A DNA stretch of 64,000 nt from Paludibacteraceae bacterium (lineage in GTDB: Bacteria > Bacteroidota > Bacteroidia > Bacteroidales > Paludibacteraceae). Made by a program: the position numbers and the translations under genes. Every line of letters starts with the position of its first letter. Position 1 is the first letter of the stretch. Below the pieces are notes generated by a model that saw only the letters and a list, made by a program, of their open reading frames with translations, had not been told where the DNA came from and did not search any database. Positions 31,682-41,626 of this stretch are shown here, piece after piece. The DNA is taken from positions 85,810 through 149,809 of the forward strand of contig JAGBCD010000040.1 in the NCBI GenBank assembly GCA_017938155.1, read 5' to 3'.

Positions 31682-34012
31682 ATGAACACTATTTTATCCA
31701 AAACTTTCTATTCAGATAATGTAGCCGAAATAGTCATTAAGGCTCCACAAATAGCTCACAGTCGTCGTGCAGGGCATTTCGTTATTGTTCGAGTAGATGA
31801 GTTATCTGAACGCATCCCGTTGACCATAGCTGATGCTGATGTGATAAATGGTACCATAACACTCGTTGTTCAACGTATAGGAGTGAGTAGTGCAAAACTG
31901 CTATCCTTAAATGCTGGTGACAAAGTGTATAATTTGGTTGGACCATTGGGAAAAGCAACTGACATCCGCCTATTTGGAACCGTTTTGTGCGCATGCGGTG
32001 GGGTAGGAGCGGCTCCAATGCTACCTATAGCCCAAGCACTAAAGCAGGCTGGCAATCGCGTGATAACTATCTTAGCAGCTCGAAGTGCAGATTTGATTAT
32101 TTTGTACGATAAATTTAAGGCTACTTCGGATGAAGTTATTGTAATGACCGATGATGGTTCGTTGGGTAAAAAAGGTCTTGTAACCGCAGGTATTGAAGAT
32201 ATCGTAGCATATGAGAAAATAGATAAATGCATCACAATAGGTCCAGCTGTTATGATGAAATTTGTAGCATTGACTACAAAGAAATACAATATACCTACGG
32301 ATGCCAGTTTGAATACGATTATGGTAGATGGTACAGGTATGTGTGGTGCATGCCGTGTTACTGTAGATGGAAAGATACGATTCGTATGTGTTGATGGACC
32401 CGAGTTTGATGCTCATCTTGTTGATTTTGATGAAGTTTTAACACGACTACGTTCTTATCAATTGGAAGAAAAAACTGCATATGAGGCATATCACAACCAT
32501 ACAAAGACACCATCTATTCAGGTTGTGGAGCAGAAAAAACACTCTATCATAGAAGACTCATCTAGTATAAATTGTCAACTCACCAATCCAGAGTGGCGCA
32601 AAGAACTTCGAGCTAGTTTAAAAGCGAAAGAACGTGTTGCTATACCAAGGGTCAAAATGAATGAATTACCCCCAGAGGAACGTGTTCGCTCAATGCATCT
32701 AGAGGTCAATCAAGGCTTGAGTCAGGATCAAGCCATTTTAGAATCTAAACGTTGTTTGGATTGTGCAAATCCAACTTGCGTGCAAGGATGTCCTGTTAAC
32801 ATTCAAATTCCTGATTTCATCAAACGGATTGAGATTGGGGATATCGCTGGAGCAGCAAGTGTGATTAAGCAGAGTAGCACATTACCAGCAGTTTGCGGAC
32901 GTGTTTGTCCACAAGAAAAACAATGTGAAGCACAATGTATTCACGTAAAAATGGGACATGAACCTGTCGCTATAGGTTATTTAGAACGTTACGTTGCAGA
33001 TCATGCTCCAAAAACTGCTGCACAATCAAACGAAACTCCTCGATTAGGGAAAATAGCAGTGGTAGGTAGTGGGCCCGCTGGGCTATCATTTGCTGGAGAT
33101 ATGGCAAAACTTGGCTATCAAGTTACCGTTTTTGAAGCACTGCATGAAATAGGTGGGGTTTTAAAATATGGTATTCCAGAGTTTCGTTTGCCTAATTATA
33201 TTGTAGATGAAGAGATAGACGGTCTCAAACGTTTAGGCGTACTTTTCCACTGCGATACAATCATCGGTAAGACTTATAGTATAAAAGACTTACAAGAACA
33301 AGGATTTGTAGGAATTTTTGTTGGTAGTGGTGCTGGACTCCCTCGTTTTATGAATATTCCAGGAGAAAATTTGAATGGTGTACTATCTTGCAATGAATAT
33401 TTAACACGAGTGAATCTAATGGGAGCAGCTGAGGACACAACAGACACACCATTGTTATCAGCCAAAAATGTTGTTGTTATTGGTGGAGGAAATACAGCTA
33501 TGGATGCTGTTCGAACGGCAAAACGTTTAGGAGCAGAACATGCTACCATTATTTATCGCCGTAGCGAGGAAGAAATGCCCGCTCGTATCGAGGAAATACG
33601 ACACGCAAAAGAAGAGGGTATTGAGTTTATGACTCTGCATAATCCTATCGCATATCAATCGGATGCACAGGGACGAGTGTGCGAAGCAACATTGCAAGTA
33701 ATGCAGTTAGGAGAACCTGATGAATCTGGTCGTCGTAGTCCTATTCCTGTAGAAGGTGAAACTAAGACTATTCCTGTGGATTTGGTAGTGGTAAGTGTTG
33801 GAGTAAGCCCTAATCCTCTTATCCCATCAACTGTAAAGGGATTGAATGTATCAAAAAGGGGAACTATTGTTGTTGATGAGGGCATGCAATCCTCTATTCC
33901 AATGATTTTTGCAGGAGGAGATATTGTTCGAGGGGGAGCTACTGTCATATTAGCAATGGCTGATGGGCGCAGAGCTGCCCAATCTATGCATACTTACCTA
34001 AGCCAACACTAA
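31682..34012 (+). CDS. Fused dihydroorotate dehydrogenase electron-transfer subunit (PyrK-like) and NADPH-dependent glutamate synthase small subunit (GltD-like)
   Basis: 776 residues from the ATG at 31682. Residues 1-270 are a ferredoxin-reductase-like FAD/NAD module (AGHFVIVRVDELSERIPLTI, CGGVGAAPMLPIAQALK) ending in a cysteine cluster in GTGMCGACRVTV. Residues 300-776 are GltD/NfnB-like: iron-sulfur cysteines in CLDCANPTCVQGCPV and CGRVCPQEKQCEAQC, FAD site VVGSGPAGLSFAGDM and NADPH site VVIGGGNTAMDAVRTA. The halves correspond to the two flavoprotein subunits of NfnAB/SudAB-type transhydrogenases. The likely job is NADPH/NADH/ferredoxin electron transfer rather than glutamate synthesis. Confidence 0.9.
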   Translation: MNTILSKTFYSDNVAEIVIKAPQIAHSRRAGHFVIVRVDELSERIPLTIADADVINGTITLVVQRIGVSSAKLLSLNAGDKVYNLVGPLGKATDIRLFGTVLCACGGVGAAPMLPIAQALKQAGNRVITILAARSADLIILYDKFKATSDEVIVMTDDGSLGKKGLVTAGIEDIVAYEKIDKCITIGPAVMMKFVALTTKKYNIPTDASLNTIMVDGTGMCGACRVTVDGKIRFVCVDGPEFDAHLVDFDEVLTRLRSYQLEEKTAYEAYHNHTKTPSIQVVEQKKHSIIEDSSSINCQLTNPEWRKELRASLKAKERVAIPRVKMNELPPEERVRSMHLEVNQGLSQDQAILESKRCLDCANPTCVQGCPVNIQIPDFIKRIEIGDIAGAASVIKQSSTLPAVCGRVCPQEKQCEAQCIHVKMGHEPVAIGYLERYVADHAPKTAAQSNETPRLGKIAVVGSGPAGLSFAGDMAKLGYQVTVFEALHEIGGVLKYGIPEFRLPNYIVDEEIDGLKRLGVLFHCDTIIGKTYSIKDLQEQGFVGIFVGSGAGLPRFMNIPGENLNGVLSCNEYLTRVNLMGAAEDTTDTPLLSAKNVVVIGGGNTAMDAVRTAKRLGAEHATIIYRRSEEEMPARIEEIRHAKEEGIEFMTLHNPIAYQSDAQGRVCEATLQVMQLGEPDESGRRSPIPVEGETKTIPVDLVVVSVGVSPNPLIPSTVKGLNVSKRGTIVVDEGMQSSIPMIFAGGDIVRGGATVILAMADGRRAAQSMHTYLSQH

Positions 34013-34016
34013 ACGG

Positions 34017-34979
34017 TTATACATCAAGATGATTTCTCGTCTTATGATAGTCTGCTAAATACTCCTGCTCACTCTGTCCTGGAGTGGGGTGCAATTCTGC
34101 TTTATTCATCAAACCAAGCACCTCAAGATCCATTATGGTAGAGTAGCCACTACGAGCAATAATAAGTTCAGCTTGCCGCATTGCGTCAACTAATTTATCA
34201 TCATCCATATAGGGCCGTATTGTTATGTTCCCACGTTTGATTTGAGTGGGCGGGTCAGATAGTTTACCTCTAACTATAAGTAATGGTTTGTGGTAATTAG
34301 AAAAACGTTCTATTATCTGTTGCTCAAAAATAGTCCGTTGCGGTTCCAATCCAGAAAGCACAGCAATTATATGACTATCTGCAAATTGTTGTGGAATCTT
34401 TTGAATAGCAGCAAATCGAGATTGTGGTCCTATATATTGGACTTTATCATCAAACTTTCCTCCATGGCTCAAATCACCGGATAGATTATTGGTTAGAGAT
34501 TCATAATCTGGCACCCATATTTGATTAAATCTCGTGTATATGCATGCGTGCAGTGCGCGCGCTAATCCTTCAAACAGTTTAAGTCTTTTAGGTAATTTTG
34601 GATACAACTGATGAGTTACGTAGATTGTATGAGTACGTGACGTAAATAGTCCAAAACGATTATCCGAAATTATAATATCAAAATGTTCTACGTTTAATAA
34701 CTGCTGCAAATAGTAGTGATCAGCAATTGTGAATCTTATTAGTTTGAGAATTGCTTTAAAATAAAAACCCCTTTGTTGTAAATTGTTTGTATAACGAAGA
34801 TTTAAAGAGGCTAATCGCAATGCCCTTAATTGTGGGAAGTTTTTTTGAAGTAAATGCAAACTATCCCCATCCCCAGCAAGGATAACTTCATCTCCACGTT
34901 CTAAGTAACGATGAATAAGAGGTATGCACCTTGAAGCATGTCCAAGTCCCCAGTTAAGTGGTGCAATCAATATTTTCAT
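34017..34979 (-). CDS. Glycosyltransferase, GT28/MurG-like
   Basis: 320 residues. The N-terminal ILIAPLNWGLGHASRCIPLI and the C-terminal AELIIARSGYSTIMDLEVLG with HPTPGQSEQEYLADYHK resemble the donor-binding half of GT28/GT1 enzymes (GT-B fold). No signal peptide; it is probably a membrane-peripheral enzyme adding a sugar to a lipid or surface glycan, but the acceptor is unknown. Its ATG overlaps the radical SAM stop as ATGA. It is the last gene of the minus-strand envelope/dnaG cluster. Confidence 0.8.
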   Translation of the reverse strand: MKILIAPLNWGLGHASRCIPLIHRYLERGDEVILAGDGDSLHLLQKNFPQLRALRLASLNLRYTNNLQQRGFYFKAILKLIRFTIADHYYLQQLLNVEHFDIIISDNRFGLFTSRTHTIYVTHQLYPKLPKRLKLFEGLARALHACIYTRFNQIWVPDYESLTNNLSGDLSHGGKFDDKVQYIGPQSRFAAIQKIPQQFADSHIIAVLSGLEPQRTIFEQQIIERFSNYHKPLLIVRGKLSDPPTQIKRGNITIRPYMDDDKLVDAMRQAELIIARSGYSTIMDLEVLGLMNKAELHPTPGQSEQEYLADYHKTRNHLDV

Positions 34980-35743
34980 ATGCTAACGATAACGTTAAAT
35001 CCATGCTGTCTTAGCTGTTGTGCTATATGATTCATTTTTTCTGCAGGAACTTTATTAATAGATTGCAATGGCGTAGCACGATCAATAACATAAATCATAA
35101 TCTGTTTAGGATTGAGCAAGTTAACTACCTTGTACCAGGCTTGCAATTCTTGCGGGGTAGTATTGTCTATTTCTACACCATCAATATCCCCTTGTAAAAA
35201 ACATGTTTGCAGAGTAAAATCGCCCTTAAACACTTGCAACGAATTGACAATCTGGTCCACCGTTAGACTTTTATTCAATGGTTGATCTATACGTTGCATT
35301 GTTTTATCAATAGCAGAATCTAATTTTAGAATACGATTGTCACACAAACAAAGAGCTTCTACGACATCTTTTCTCGCTAATTGTGTCGCATTACTTAACA
35401 CAGATACCTTTGCATTGGGGCAGTATATGGAACGTAACTTACATGTATCTTGAATTATTTCCAAAAATTCAGGGTGTAATGTTGGTTCTCCATTCCCACT
35501 AAACGTTATAACATCTAAATCTACACATTGCTCTTTCAGTTCCTTTAACGTTTTTTCTAACTCACTATGAACTTGTGCAAAGGTTGGCAAGGTTGGGTGC
35601 AGAATCGGTTTATTCCAACCACATTCGCAATAAATACAATCAAAAGTACAAACTTTTGCATGGGTAGGTAATAGGTTAACCCCAAGAGATGTTCCTAATC
35701 TCCTAGAATGGATAGGACCATATACAATTTTGTTAAATAGCAT
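34976..35743 (-). CDS. Radical SAM protein of unknown specificity
   Basis: 255 residues from the ATG at 35743. The cluster motif CTFDCIYC (C32, C36, C39) is CxxxCxxC. The protein starts MLFNKIVYGPIHSRRLGTSL, as in a family of small radical SAM proteins with GPxxSRRLGxSLGxxxLP. VITFSGNGEPTLHPEFLEII supplies the GGxEP-like SAM site. A start 42 bp upstream would overlap dnaG and add an unlike N-terminus. The substrate is unknown; related proteins are often annotated as wyosine-like or MoaA-like. Confidence 0.85.
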   Translation of the reverse strand: MLFNKIVYGPIHSRRLGTSLGVNLLPTHAKVCTFDCIYCECGWNKPILHPTLPTFAQVHSELEKTLKELKEQCVDLDVITFSGNGEPTLHPEFLEIIQDTCKLRSIYCPNAKVSVLSNATQLARKDVVEALCLCDNRILKLDSAIDKTMQRIDQPLNKSLTVDQIVNSLQVFKGDFTLQTCFLQGDIDGVEIDNTTPQELQAWYKVVNLLNPKQIMIYVIDRATPLQSINKVPAEKMNHIAQQLRQHGFNVIVSI

Positions 35744-35759
35744 AAGAATAAACGTTATA

Positions 35760-37727
35760 TTATTGTCGACCCAATGCTTGAGCAAGTTGTTTACGCATTT
35801 GTATTAATTGTCGTTGTTGAGTTAAAATGCCCGCAATTTTATTCCAATCATCAGACATTTTGGATAATTGCTTTTTCAATTTTTCTAACTCAAGTTCTAT
35901 GATAGTATATTTAAGTTCTAAGACTGAGATATAAACAAGATCTTGCAACCGCGCCTGATCCAACATCGCATTTTGTTCTGTTTGAAGAGGTGAATCCTTT
36001 TGAGTAAAGCCACGACTTAATGTATAGGGAGAAGAAATCAATTGTGCCGCTCTATCTGCAATCTCTTGATCTATATGATTCAAAAAGTACGGCTCTGCCT
36101 TAAAGTTATTCTCATGACAATGTTGTTTGTATTCATGCATAAAACGTAATTGCAATGGATCGGACGGCATCATATCATCTTGTTCAAACTCATTCAATAT
36201 ATATTCGCCAACCGTAGTAACTTCTTCGCCCTCTATTAAATCAATTTCCCTTTCGCCATACTGTATCATTATCTGTAATATATTCTCATATTTTTTTCTT
36301 GTTACAGGTTCTGATTCAATAATTATTGGATTATTTAAGTTATTTATAGTCCTTTCTTCTTGATTATCCTCTTTCTGTTGATCCTTAACAAGTTGCTTCT
36401 CGTTCGATTTTTTCGCCACTTCTAAAGTTAGTAATCGTTCTTCTATATTCAAAAGATTTGCAGTATCTCTGATATATACTTGTCTTGTAATTGCAGAGGG
36501 AATGCAAGCGATACTATCAACAATGGATTGTATAAACTCACTTCGCTTCTGCGGATCATTATCTATATTTTTTTGTTGATGTAATTTTGTCATAAATAGA
36601 ATAAAATCTTCTTGATTCTCTTCTATATACTTATAAACCTCATCAGCATTTCTTGATCTTACAAATGAATCTGGGTCTTCATCTTTCGGTAACAAAACAA
36701 CTTTTACATTCATTTGTTCCTTAAGACACTTGTTTATACCTTTCAAAGCAGCATTCTCTCCTGCCTTATCACCATCAAAAAGTAGCGTTATATTAGAGGT
36801 AAGACGACGTATTAGATTGATTTGATTTTCCGTAAGGGCTGTACCACCACTCGACACTACATTTTTTATCCCTGCCTGGTACATTGATATCACATCCATT
36901 TGTCCTTCTACCAAATAACATCTATCTTGACGCGCAATCTCCTGTTTAGCTTGGAAGAGTCCGTACAATTCTCTCGATTTTGAGTAAATAATAGAATCCG
37001 GAGAATTAACATACTTTCCTGTCTTGTCATTTTTTACCAATATTCGGCCTGCAAATGCAACGGTTTTACCAGAAATGGTGTATATAGGAAAAATCACACG
37101 ACCTCTAAATCGGTCATAAATTTTTCCATCCTCAGTCTTTCCACAGACACCCGTTCCTATTTGGGTGTCAACATTACTCAATATGTATTGTTCTTCATAA
37201 CCCTCTCTTTGGAGCAATCCTGCTAATTTATTTCCACTATTAGGGTTATATCCCAAATGAAAATCTCTAATCACATCTTCCCGAAGACCACGCTCTCTAA
37301 AATAACTCAATCCAATGGCTATACCTTCTGGAGTATTATGAAGTTGTTCTTGAAACCATTTATTCGCTCTTTCATTTACAACAAACATGGATTCTCGATC
37401 ATCATGTCTTTGCTGTTCTTCTTTCGTGAGTTGTCTTTCTACGACCTCAATGTGATACTTTTTTCCAAGATATTTGATAGCATCTACATACGAGCATTTT
37501 TCCGCTTCCATCACAAATTTGATAGCATTTCCTGATGCGCCACAACCGAAACACTTATATATACCTTTAGTGGGAGAAACAGTAAATGAGCCTGTTTTCT
37601 CCTTATGAAAATAACACAATCCTATGAGATTAGCGCCTCTCTTACGTAAAGATACATAATCTCCCACAACCTCTTCAATTCGTACAACAGATTGTATCTT
37701 CTCTATCGTCTCTCTTGGTATAGCCAT
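35760..37727 (-). CDS. dnaG: DNA primase
   Basis: 655 residues. The CHC2 zinc finger is C38-H41-C59-C62 in GLCYFHKEKTGSF...YKCFGCG. The catalytic TOPRIM centre has YLVEGQMDVISMYQAG (about 270) and LLFDGDKAGENAALKG, with the later DEDPD. The C-terminal helicase-binding region is helical. It makes RNA primers at the replication fork. It lies 19 bp after the beta-barrel gene. Confidence 0.96.
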   Translation of the reverse strand: MAIPRETIEKIQSVVRIEEVVGDYVSLRKRGANLIGLCYFHKEKTGSFTVSPTKGIYKCFGCGASGNAIKFVMEAEKCSYVDAIKYLGKKYHIEVVERQLTKEEQQRHDDRESMFVVNERANKWFQEQLHNTPEGIAIGLSYFRERGLREDVIRDFHLGYNPNSGNKLAGLLQREGYEEQYILSNVDTQIGTGVCGKTEDGKIYDRFRGRVIFPIYTISGKTVAFAGRILVKNDKTGKYVNSPDSIIYSKSRELYGLFQAKQEIARQDRCYLVEGQMDVISMYQAGIKNVVSSGGTALTENQINLIRRLTSNITLLFDGDKAGENAALKGINKCLKEQMNVKVVLLPKDEDPDSFVRSRNADEVYKYIEENQEDFILFMTKLHQQKNIDNDPQKRSEFIQSIVDSIACIPSAITRQVYIRDTANLLNIEERLLTLEVAKKSNEKQLVKDQQKEDNQEERTINNLNNPIIIESEPVTRKKYENILQIMIQYGEREIDLIEGEEVTTVGEYILNEFEQDDMMPSDPLQLRFMHEYKQHCHENNFKAEPYFLNHIDQEIADRAAQLISSPYTLSRGFTQKDSPLQTEQNAMLDQARLQDLVYISVLELKYTIIELELEKLKKQLSKMSDDWNKIAGILTQQRQLIQMRKQLAQALGRQ

Positions 37728-37746
37728 TGTGAATTAATATTGGTTA

Positions 37747-38523
37747 TTATTTTTGCCAAAGATACATTCCTATTTTTATTTGCCATTGGTCATTCCTTCC
37801 CCTCACATATCTATCATCACCCTTATATTCATTAACTCCATTGAAATTCATTTCATTGAATTGTTCCACTCGGAGAGGGTTAACCAAGCCAAAATCATAA
37901 CCTCCTCGAATAAAATATTTTTCATATTGGAAACCTATTCCGATTCCCCATGATACATTGAAAGGATTATAATATTGTACCACTTTTGAAGGATGTGAAA
38001 CAATTGGAACAATAGGTTCTTTTTTATCTATTTTCCCCCTAAAATCATTATTCTCTGACAACGCAAGTACTCCCTGAATAGTTGGTCCTGTATACGCAAG
38101 AAGCCATGTATCCTTTGCAATTTCAATCTTGTATTGCATATCAAAAGCAATATCCAACTTATGCAGCATAGTAGTGGATTTGTTTTGATAAATAGGTTGT
38201 GGTATCCAAATTCCACGTTCATTATAATAGTAGTCTTGCCAATCTTGTATATTCGCCCCAAACGAATAGTTTAAAGACACCGCACATCCTAAACCTTTAT
38301 AAAAGTTCATATCATATACACATCCTATTTTAAATCCGTCCATTACATCTTTTGACAAAATATTTGGATCTTTTGGTTGAATAATAGTCGGTGAATTGAC
38401 CCTAAAAATAGTTTCATTAAATCCTAATTGTAGACCGATAGCATGATTTGGCAATTTTGCATAAGCATGGTTAACAATAACCATAGAAACACAAATGATT
38501 ATTATCCCAAAAATTCTTTTCAT
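37747..38523 (-). CDS. Outer-membrane beta-barrel protein, PorT-like
   Basis: 258 residues. Signal peptide of about 22 residues (MKRIFGIIIICVSMVIVNHA). The rest shows alternating amphipathic strands with aromatic ends (VYDMNFYKGLGCAVSLNYSF, YNPFNVSWGIGIGFQYEKYF, IRGGYDFGLVNPLRVEQF) and ends in a strand, WQIKIGMYLWQK. This fits a small outer-membrane barrel of the PorT/OMP_b-brl type. No specific function is apparent. Its place behind the OstA-like and SurA-like genes fits an envelope role. Confidence 0.75.
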   Translation of the reverse strand: MKRIFGIIIICVSMVIVNHAYAKLPNHAIGLQLGFNETIFRVNSPTIIQPKDPNILSKDVMDGFKIGCVYDMNFYKGLGCAVSLNYSFGANIQDWQDYYYNERGIWIPQPIYQNKSTTMLHKLDIAFDMQYKIEIAKDTWLLAYTGPTIQGVLALSENNDFRGKIDKKEPIVPIVSHPSKVVQYYNPFNVSWGIGIGFQYEKYFIRGGYDFGLVNPLRVEQFNEMNFNGVNEYKGDDRYVRGRNDQWQIKIGMYLWQK

Positions 38524-38544
38524 ATCGTTAAATGTTTATTAATT

Positions 38545-40263
38545 TTAATTTGCTTTTTTTCTATTTCTTTTTGGCCTTGGTTTAATAGCCTCTTCTTCTA
38601 TAGGTTCTTCTTCCACTGCAGATACTGCTTGTTGCTCAGGCCTATATGTATGCTGAGGAGTAAGAAATACATCTTGTGGTTTTGTTGGTCTTTCATCAAT
38701 AGCCCAAAAGAATCCTACTAATTTAGTTTGCTCAGGAGTAACTTGGTCTATCGGATACATTATACCTGTGGTTCTAGTTGTAAATACAACTCGTTGAATC
38801 TTTTTCTCCTTTAGAAATAACTTCACAAAACTACTCTGAGTTCTATTAACCCCCATAAAAGATCCATCATCATTTTCCGGATAAAATATAGTTTCTGCAT
38901 TCCCATTCACATCCACTTGTCTCAAATCTCCCTCCCGAATAAATGCTTTCATCTCTTTTCCCATCATTTGATTAAAATAGTTTGATGACACTTGTTGAAT
39001 GGTCAATGCATTACCAAAACCGTGGGCATAATCCAACTCTTGATTTTTTAGATACATATAAATACTATCCGCCGACATCTGAGAATTGTTTGACCAACAA
39101 ATCGGCAAATGGTACAAAATGATGACCGAATCTTGGTCATGATACACCAACGAATCACATACAAGCTGATAATCAGGATGATATACTCTAACATTATGGA
39201 ATGCCCTCATTTGTTGATATGCCGTATCAACCCAAAGGGTATCTGGTGACTGAGCAACCATCACACTATCTTGCATTATACTATCTTGGGGCAGTAATCT
39301 ATAGAGGCGCACTTGAATCTGATCCACAAAGATGGTATCTGCATGCATGTAAGTAGTGTCTTCTTGAGACCAATCAATGACTAAAGCACTATCCGTTACA
39401 AATCCAGTATTAGAATGTTCGTACAATTCACAATAATTACCTTTCAAAGTAGCTTGTTGAACTGTGTCTACAGCTTCAATATGTCCTATAAACTTTCCGA
39501 AACCTGTTATCTTATTGTACAATATGGTGTCACCTATGAGTGTTTTCCCATCTTGATGAATAATCTTGGAGCGATTATAAAGGTTGGATTGTTCTGTTTC
39601 TGTGTTATACAATCCATTTGAAGATAGAATCGTCGTTTCACCCTCATATAAAATGTTTGTTGGTGAAACCAATTTTGCGATATGACTCTCAGTGTTGTAA
39701 TAAAGCGTATCTGTTGACATAGAGAACGAAGAATTCTCAAGCGACACCTTTTTTCTAAATATTGCTTGATTGGTAGAGGGAGTATAAAAACCTAACTGCG
39801 AATGCAAGGTGTTTATACTATCACGTATTGTACCACTTCCAAAATAATATGCCACTCCTTTCAAACGATCATAGTTCAAACTATCAGTAGTAAGGATGGT
39901 CTCTCTATGAATCAATCTTACATTGTTTCTTACTCGAGCCAAACGAGTGTTTCCATCGTAATAAAGTATATCCCCATAGCCATACAAAGTATCGCCTTGC
40001 TCAAAACGAACATTACCAAACGCATCTATTGAATTCGACTTATCATAGAAATAGGCCGAATCACAAAACATTAGCATATCATCATGTTTGAAGCGAACAT
40101 TCCCTTTCAATATTTGCGCATCAGGAAGCCGCTTTTGGTCAAAGGTAAGCGTTTCAGAATATTCCAAATAGACAAGCTTTTGCCCATTAATAAAATTACA
40201 TAGGCAAAAGCAAAATATAAAAACTCCAAGTATATAAATACGGATATTATTCATTATTTTCAT
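38545..40263 (-). CDS. OstA-like (LptA/LptD N-terminal-like) LPS transport protein
   Basis: 572 residues from the ATG at 40263; an ATG at 40254 is equally possible. Signal peptide (about 1-28), then tandem beta-jellyroll repeats of the OstA/LptA type: ILKGNVRFKHDDMLMFCDSA, AFGNVRFEQGDTLYGYGDIL, then similar units to about residue 470. The C-terminus is basic and proline-rich. Such domains form the periplasmic groove or bridge that carries LPS. The gene overlaps the SurA-like gene upstream by 17 bp and sits in an outer-membrane assembly operon. Confidence 0.88.
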   Translation of the reverse strand: MKIMNNIRIYILGVFIFCFCLCNFINGQKLVYLEYSETLTFDQKRLPDAQILKGNVRFKHDDMLMFCDSAYFYDKSNSIDAFGNVRFEQGDTLYGYGDILYYDGNTRLARVRNNVRLIHRETILTTDSLNYDRLKGVAYYFGSGTIRDSINTLHSQLGFYTPSTNQAIFRKKVSLENSSFSMSTDTLYYNTESHIAKLVSPTNILYEGETTILSSNGLYNTETEQSNLYNRSKIIHQDGKTLIGDTILYNKITGFGKFIGHIEAVDTVQQATLKGNYCELYEHSNTGFVTDSALVIDWSQEDTTYMHADTIFVDQIQVRLYRLLPQDSIMQDSVMVAQSPDTLWVDTAYQQMRAFHNVRVYHPDYQLVCDSLVYHDQDSVIILYHLPICWSNNSQMSADSIYMYLKNQELDYAHGFGNALTIQQVSSNYFNQMMGKEMKAFIREGDLRQVDVNGNAETIFYPENDDGSFMGVNRTQSSFVKLFLKEKKIQRVVFTTRTTGIMYPIDQVTPEQTKLVGFFWAIDERPTKPQDVFLTPQHTYRPEQQAVSAVEEEPIEEEAIKPRPKRNRKKAN

Positions 40264-41605
40264 GCACCCATCCTGGATATTGGAAGTCACATCCCCTCCA
40301 TTTAGGATCTATATGTATGTACGTTTCTTGTTGCTTCTTTTGAATCCAATCTTGTATAAATTCTGCACTTGATTTTTCTACAAGCATTTGCTTGATAACT
40401 TGAAAATCATTACTCAAGTTTGCCTTATGTATATCCGTCTTTGAACGTAATTTTACAATTACACAAACCTCTTTATGCTTTGCGGGATCCAACATAACAA
40501 ATGGACTTGAAATCTCACCCACCTTCATAGAATAAATCTGCTTTGCTAATTCAATAGGCAACTCTTGAAATTCAAATTTACTTGATAAAGTATTTTCATT
40601 CATCATGATACCCGCATTCAAAACTGTATTTTTATCCTGAGAATATTCAATAACTGCCTGCTCAAATGTAATTTTGTTGTCTCTAATATTTTGAGCTATA
40701 GTATCCAATTTCTCAAGCGCCTTCATCTTATCTGTTCCAGACACACGAGGTTTCATCAAGATATGTTTGCAGTTTATTCTCTCCCCTTTTCTTTCTACAA
40801 ATTGTATGATATGATAACCATACTCCGTTTTCACAATTTTAGAAACTCGTTTCGGGTCATTCATATTAAATGCCACTTCTGCAAATTCAGGAACCAACTG
40901 ACCTCTTCCTACAAAACCTAATTCCCCACCCCTTTTTGCACTTTCTACATCCTCAGAATATAATCTTGCTAACATTGAAAAATCAGCAGAACCACTATTT
41001 ACACGTTCAGTAAATTCACGCAATTTAGCCTTGATACGCTCCGTTTCTTCAACTGGAACAGGAGGCTCAAAACTGATAATTTGTACTTCCACTTGAGCGG
41101 GAATCATCGGTATAGAATCTTCAGATAAACCTAAATAGAAACGTCTAATCTCGGCTGGAGTTGGTTGAATATTCTCCGTCAACTTTGACTGCATTTGTTG
41201 GATAATCATTTGATTACGTACGTTATTCATCAATTCCTCCCTAATCTCTGAGGAAGTTCTTCTAAAGTACTCCTCCATCTTTTCTTTGCTTCCTATTTGG
41301 GACAAGTAGTAATTCATACGCATATCTACTTGATGACTAACGGATGACTCATTTACAACAATTGAATCCAATTCTGCCTGATGCAAAAAGAGTTTTTGAA
41401 TAGCCAATTGTTCTGGTATAACACAATAGGGATCACCCTGTATTGGTTGTCCTTCATATTGCTGTCTCAACCTTTCCTCTTCCACTTCACTACGTAAAAT
41501 AGCTTCATCGCCCACAATCCAAATTACCTCATCAATAATATTATCTGCCCATAGGGAGCATACCAATACAATTTGTAAAAACAATAGAATAGATAAACGT
41601 TTCAT
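40247..41605 (-). CDS. SurA-like periplasmic peptidyl-prolyl isomerase/chaperone
   Basis: 452 residues from the ATG at 41605; a GTG 15 bp upstream is less likely. Signal peptide MKRLSILLFLQIVLVCSLWA. A SurA N-domain with IIDEVIWIVGDEAILRSEVE leads to a parvulin domain with LARLYSEDVESAKRGGELGF and VGRGQLVPEFAEVAF (about 215-255), then a second PPIase-like region (about 280-380: CKHILMKPR, AVIEYSQDKNT). It should escort beta-barrel proteins through the periplasm. Neighbours are another SurA-like protein and OstA. Confidence 0.92.
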   Translation of the reverse strand: MKRLSILLFLQIVLVCSLWADNIIDEVIWIVGDEAILRSEVEEERLRQQYEGQPIQGDPYCVIPEQLAIQKLFLHQAELDSIVVNESSVSHQVDMRMNYYLSQIGSKEKMEEYFRRTSSEIREELMNNVRNQMIIQQMQSKLTENIQPTPAEIRRFYLGLSEDSIPMIPAQVEVQIISFEPPVPVEETERIKAKLREFTERVNSGSADFSMLARLYSEDVESAKRGGELGFVGRGQLVPEFAEVAFNMNDPKRVSKIVKTEYGYHIIQFVERKGERINCKHILMKPRVSGTDKMKALEKLDTIAQNIRDNKITFEQAVIEYSQDKNTVLNAGIMMNENTLSSKFEFQELPIELAKQIYSMKVGEISSPFVMLDPAKHKEVCVIVKLRSKTDIHKANLSNDFQVIKQMLVEKSSAEFIQDWIQKKQQETYIHIDPKWRGCDFQYPGWVHENNE

Positions 41606-41626
41606 GATGTTCTTAGTCACTCTTTT

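Noticed and set aside
37757-37764. Perfect TATCTTTG on the minus strand just before dnaG
   Set aside because: It encodes part of the C-terminal MYLWQK of the beta-barrel gene and lacks a -33 element at the right distance.
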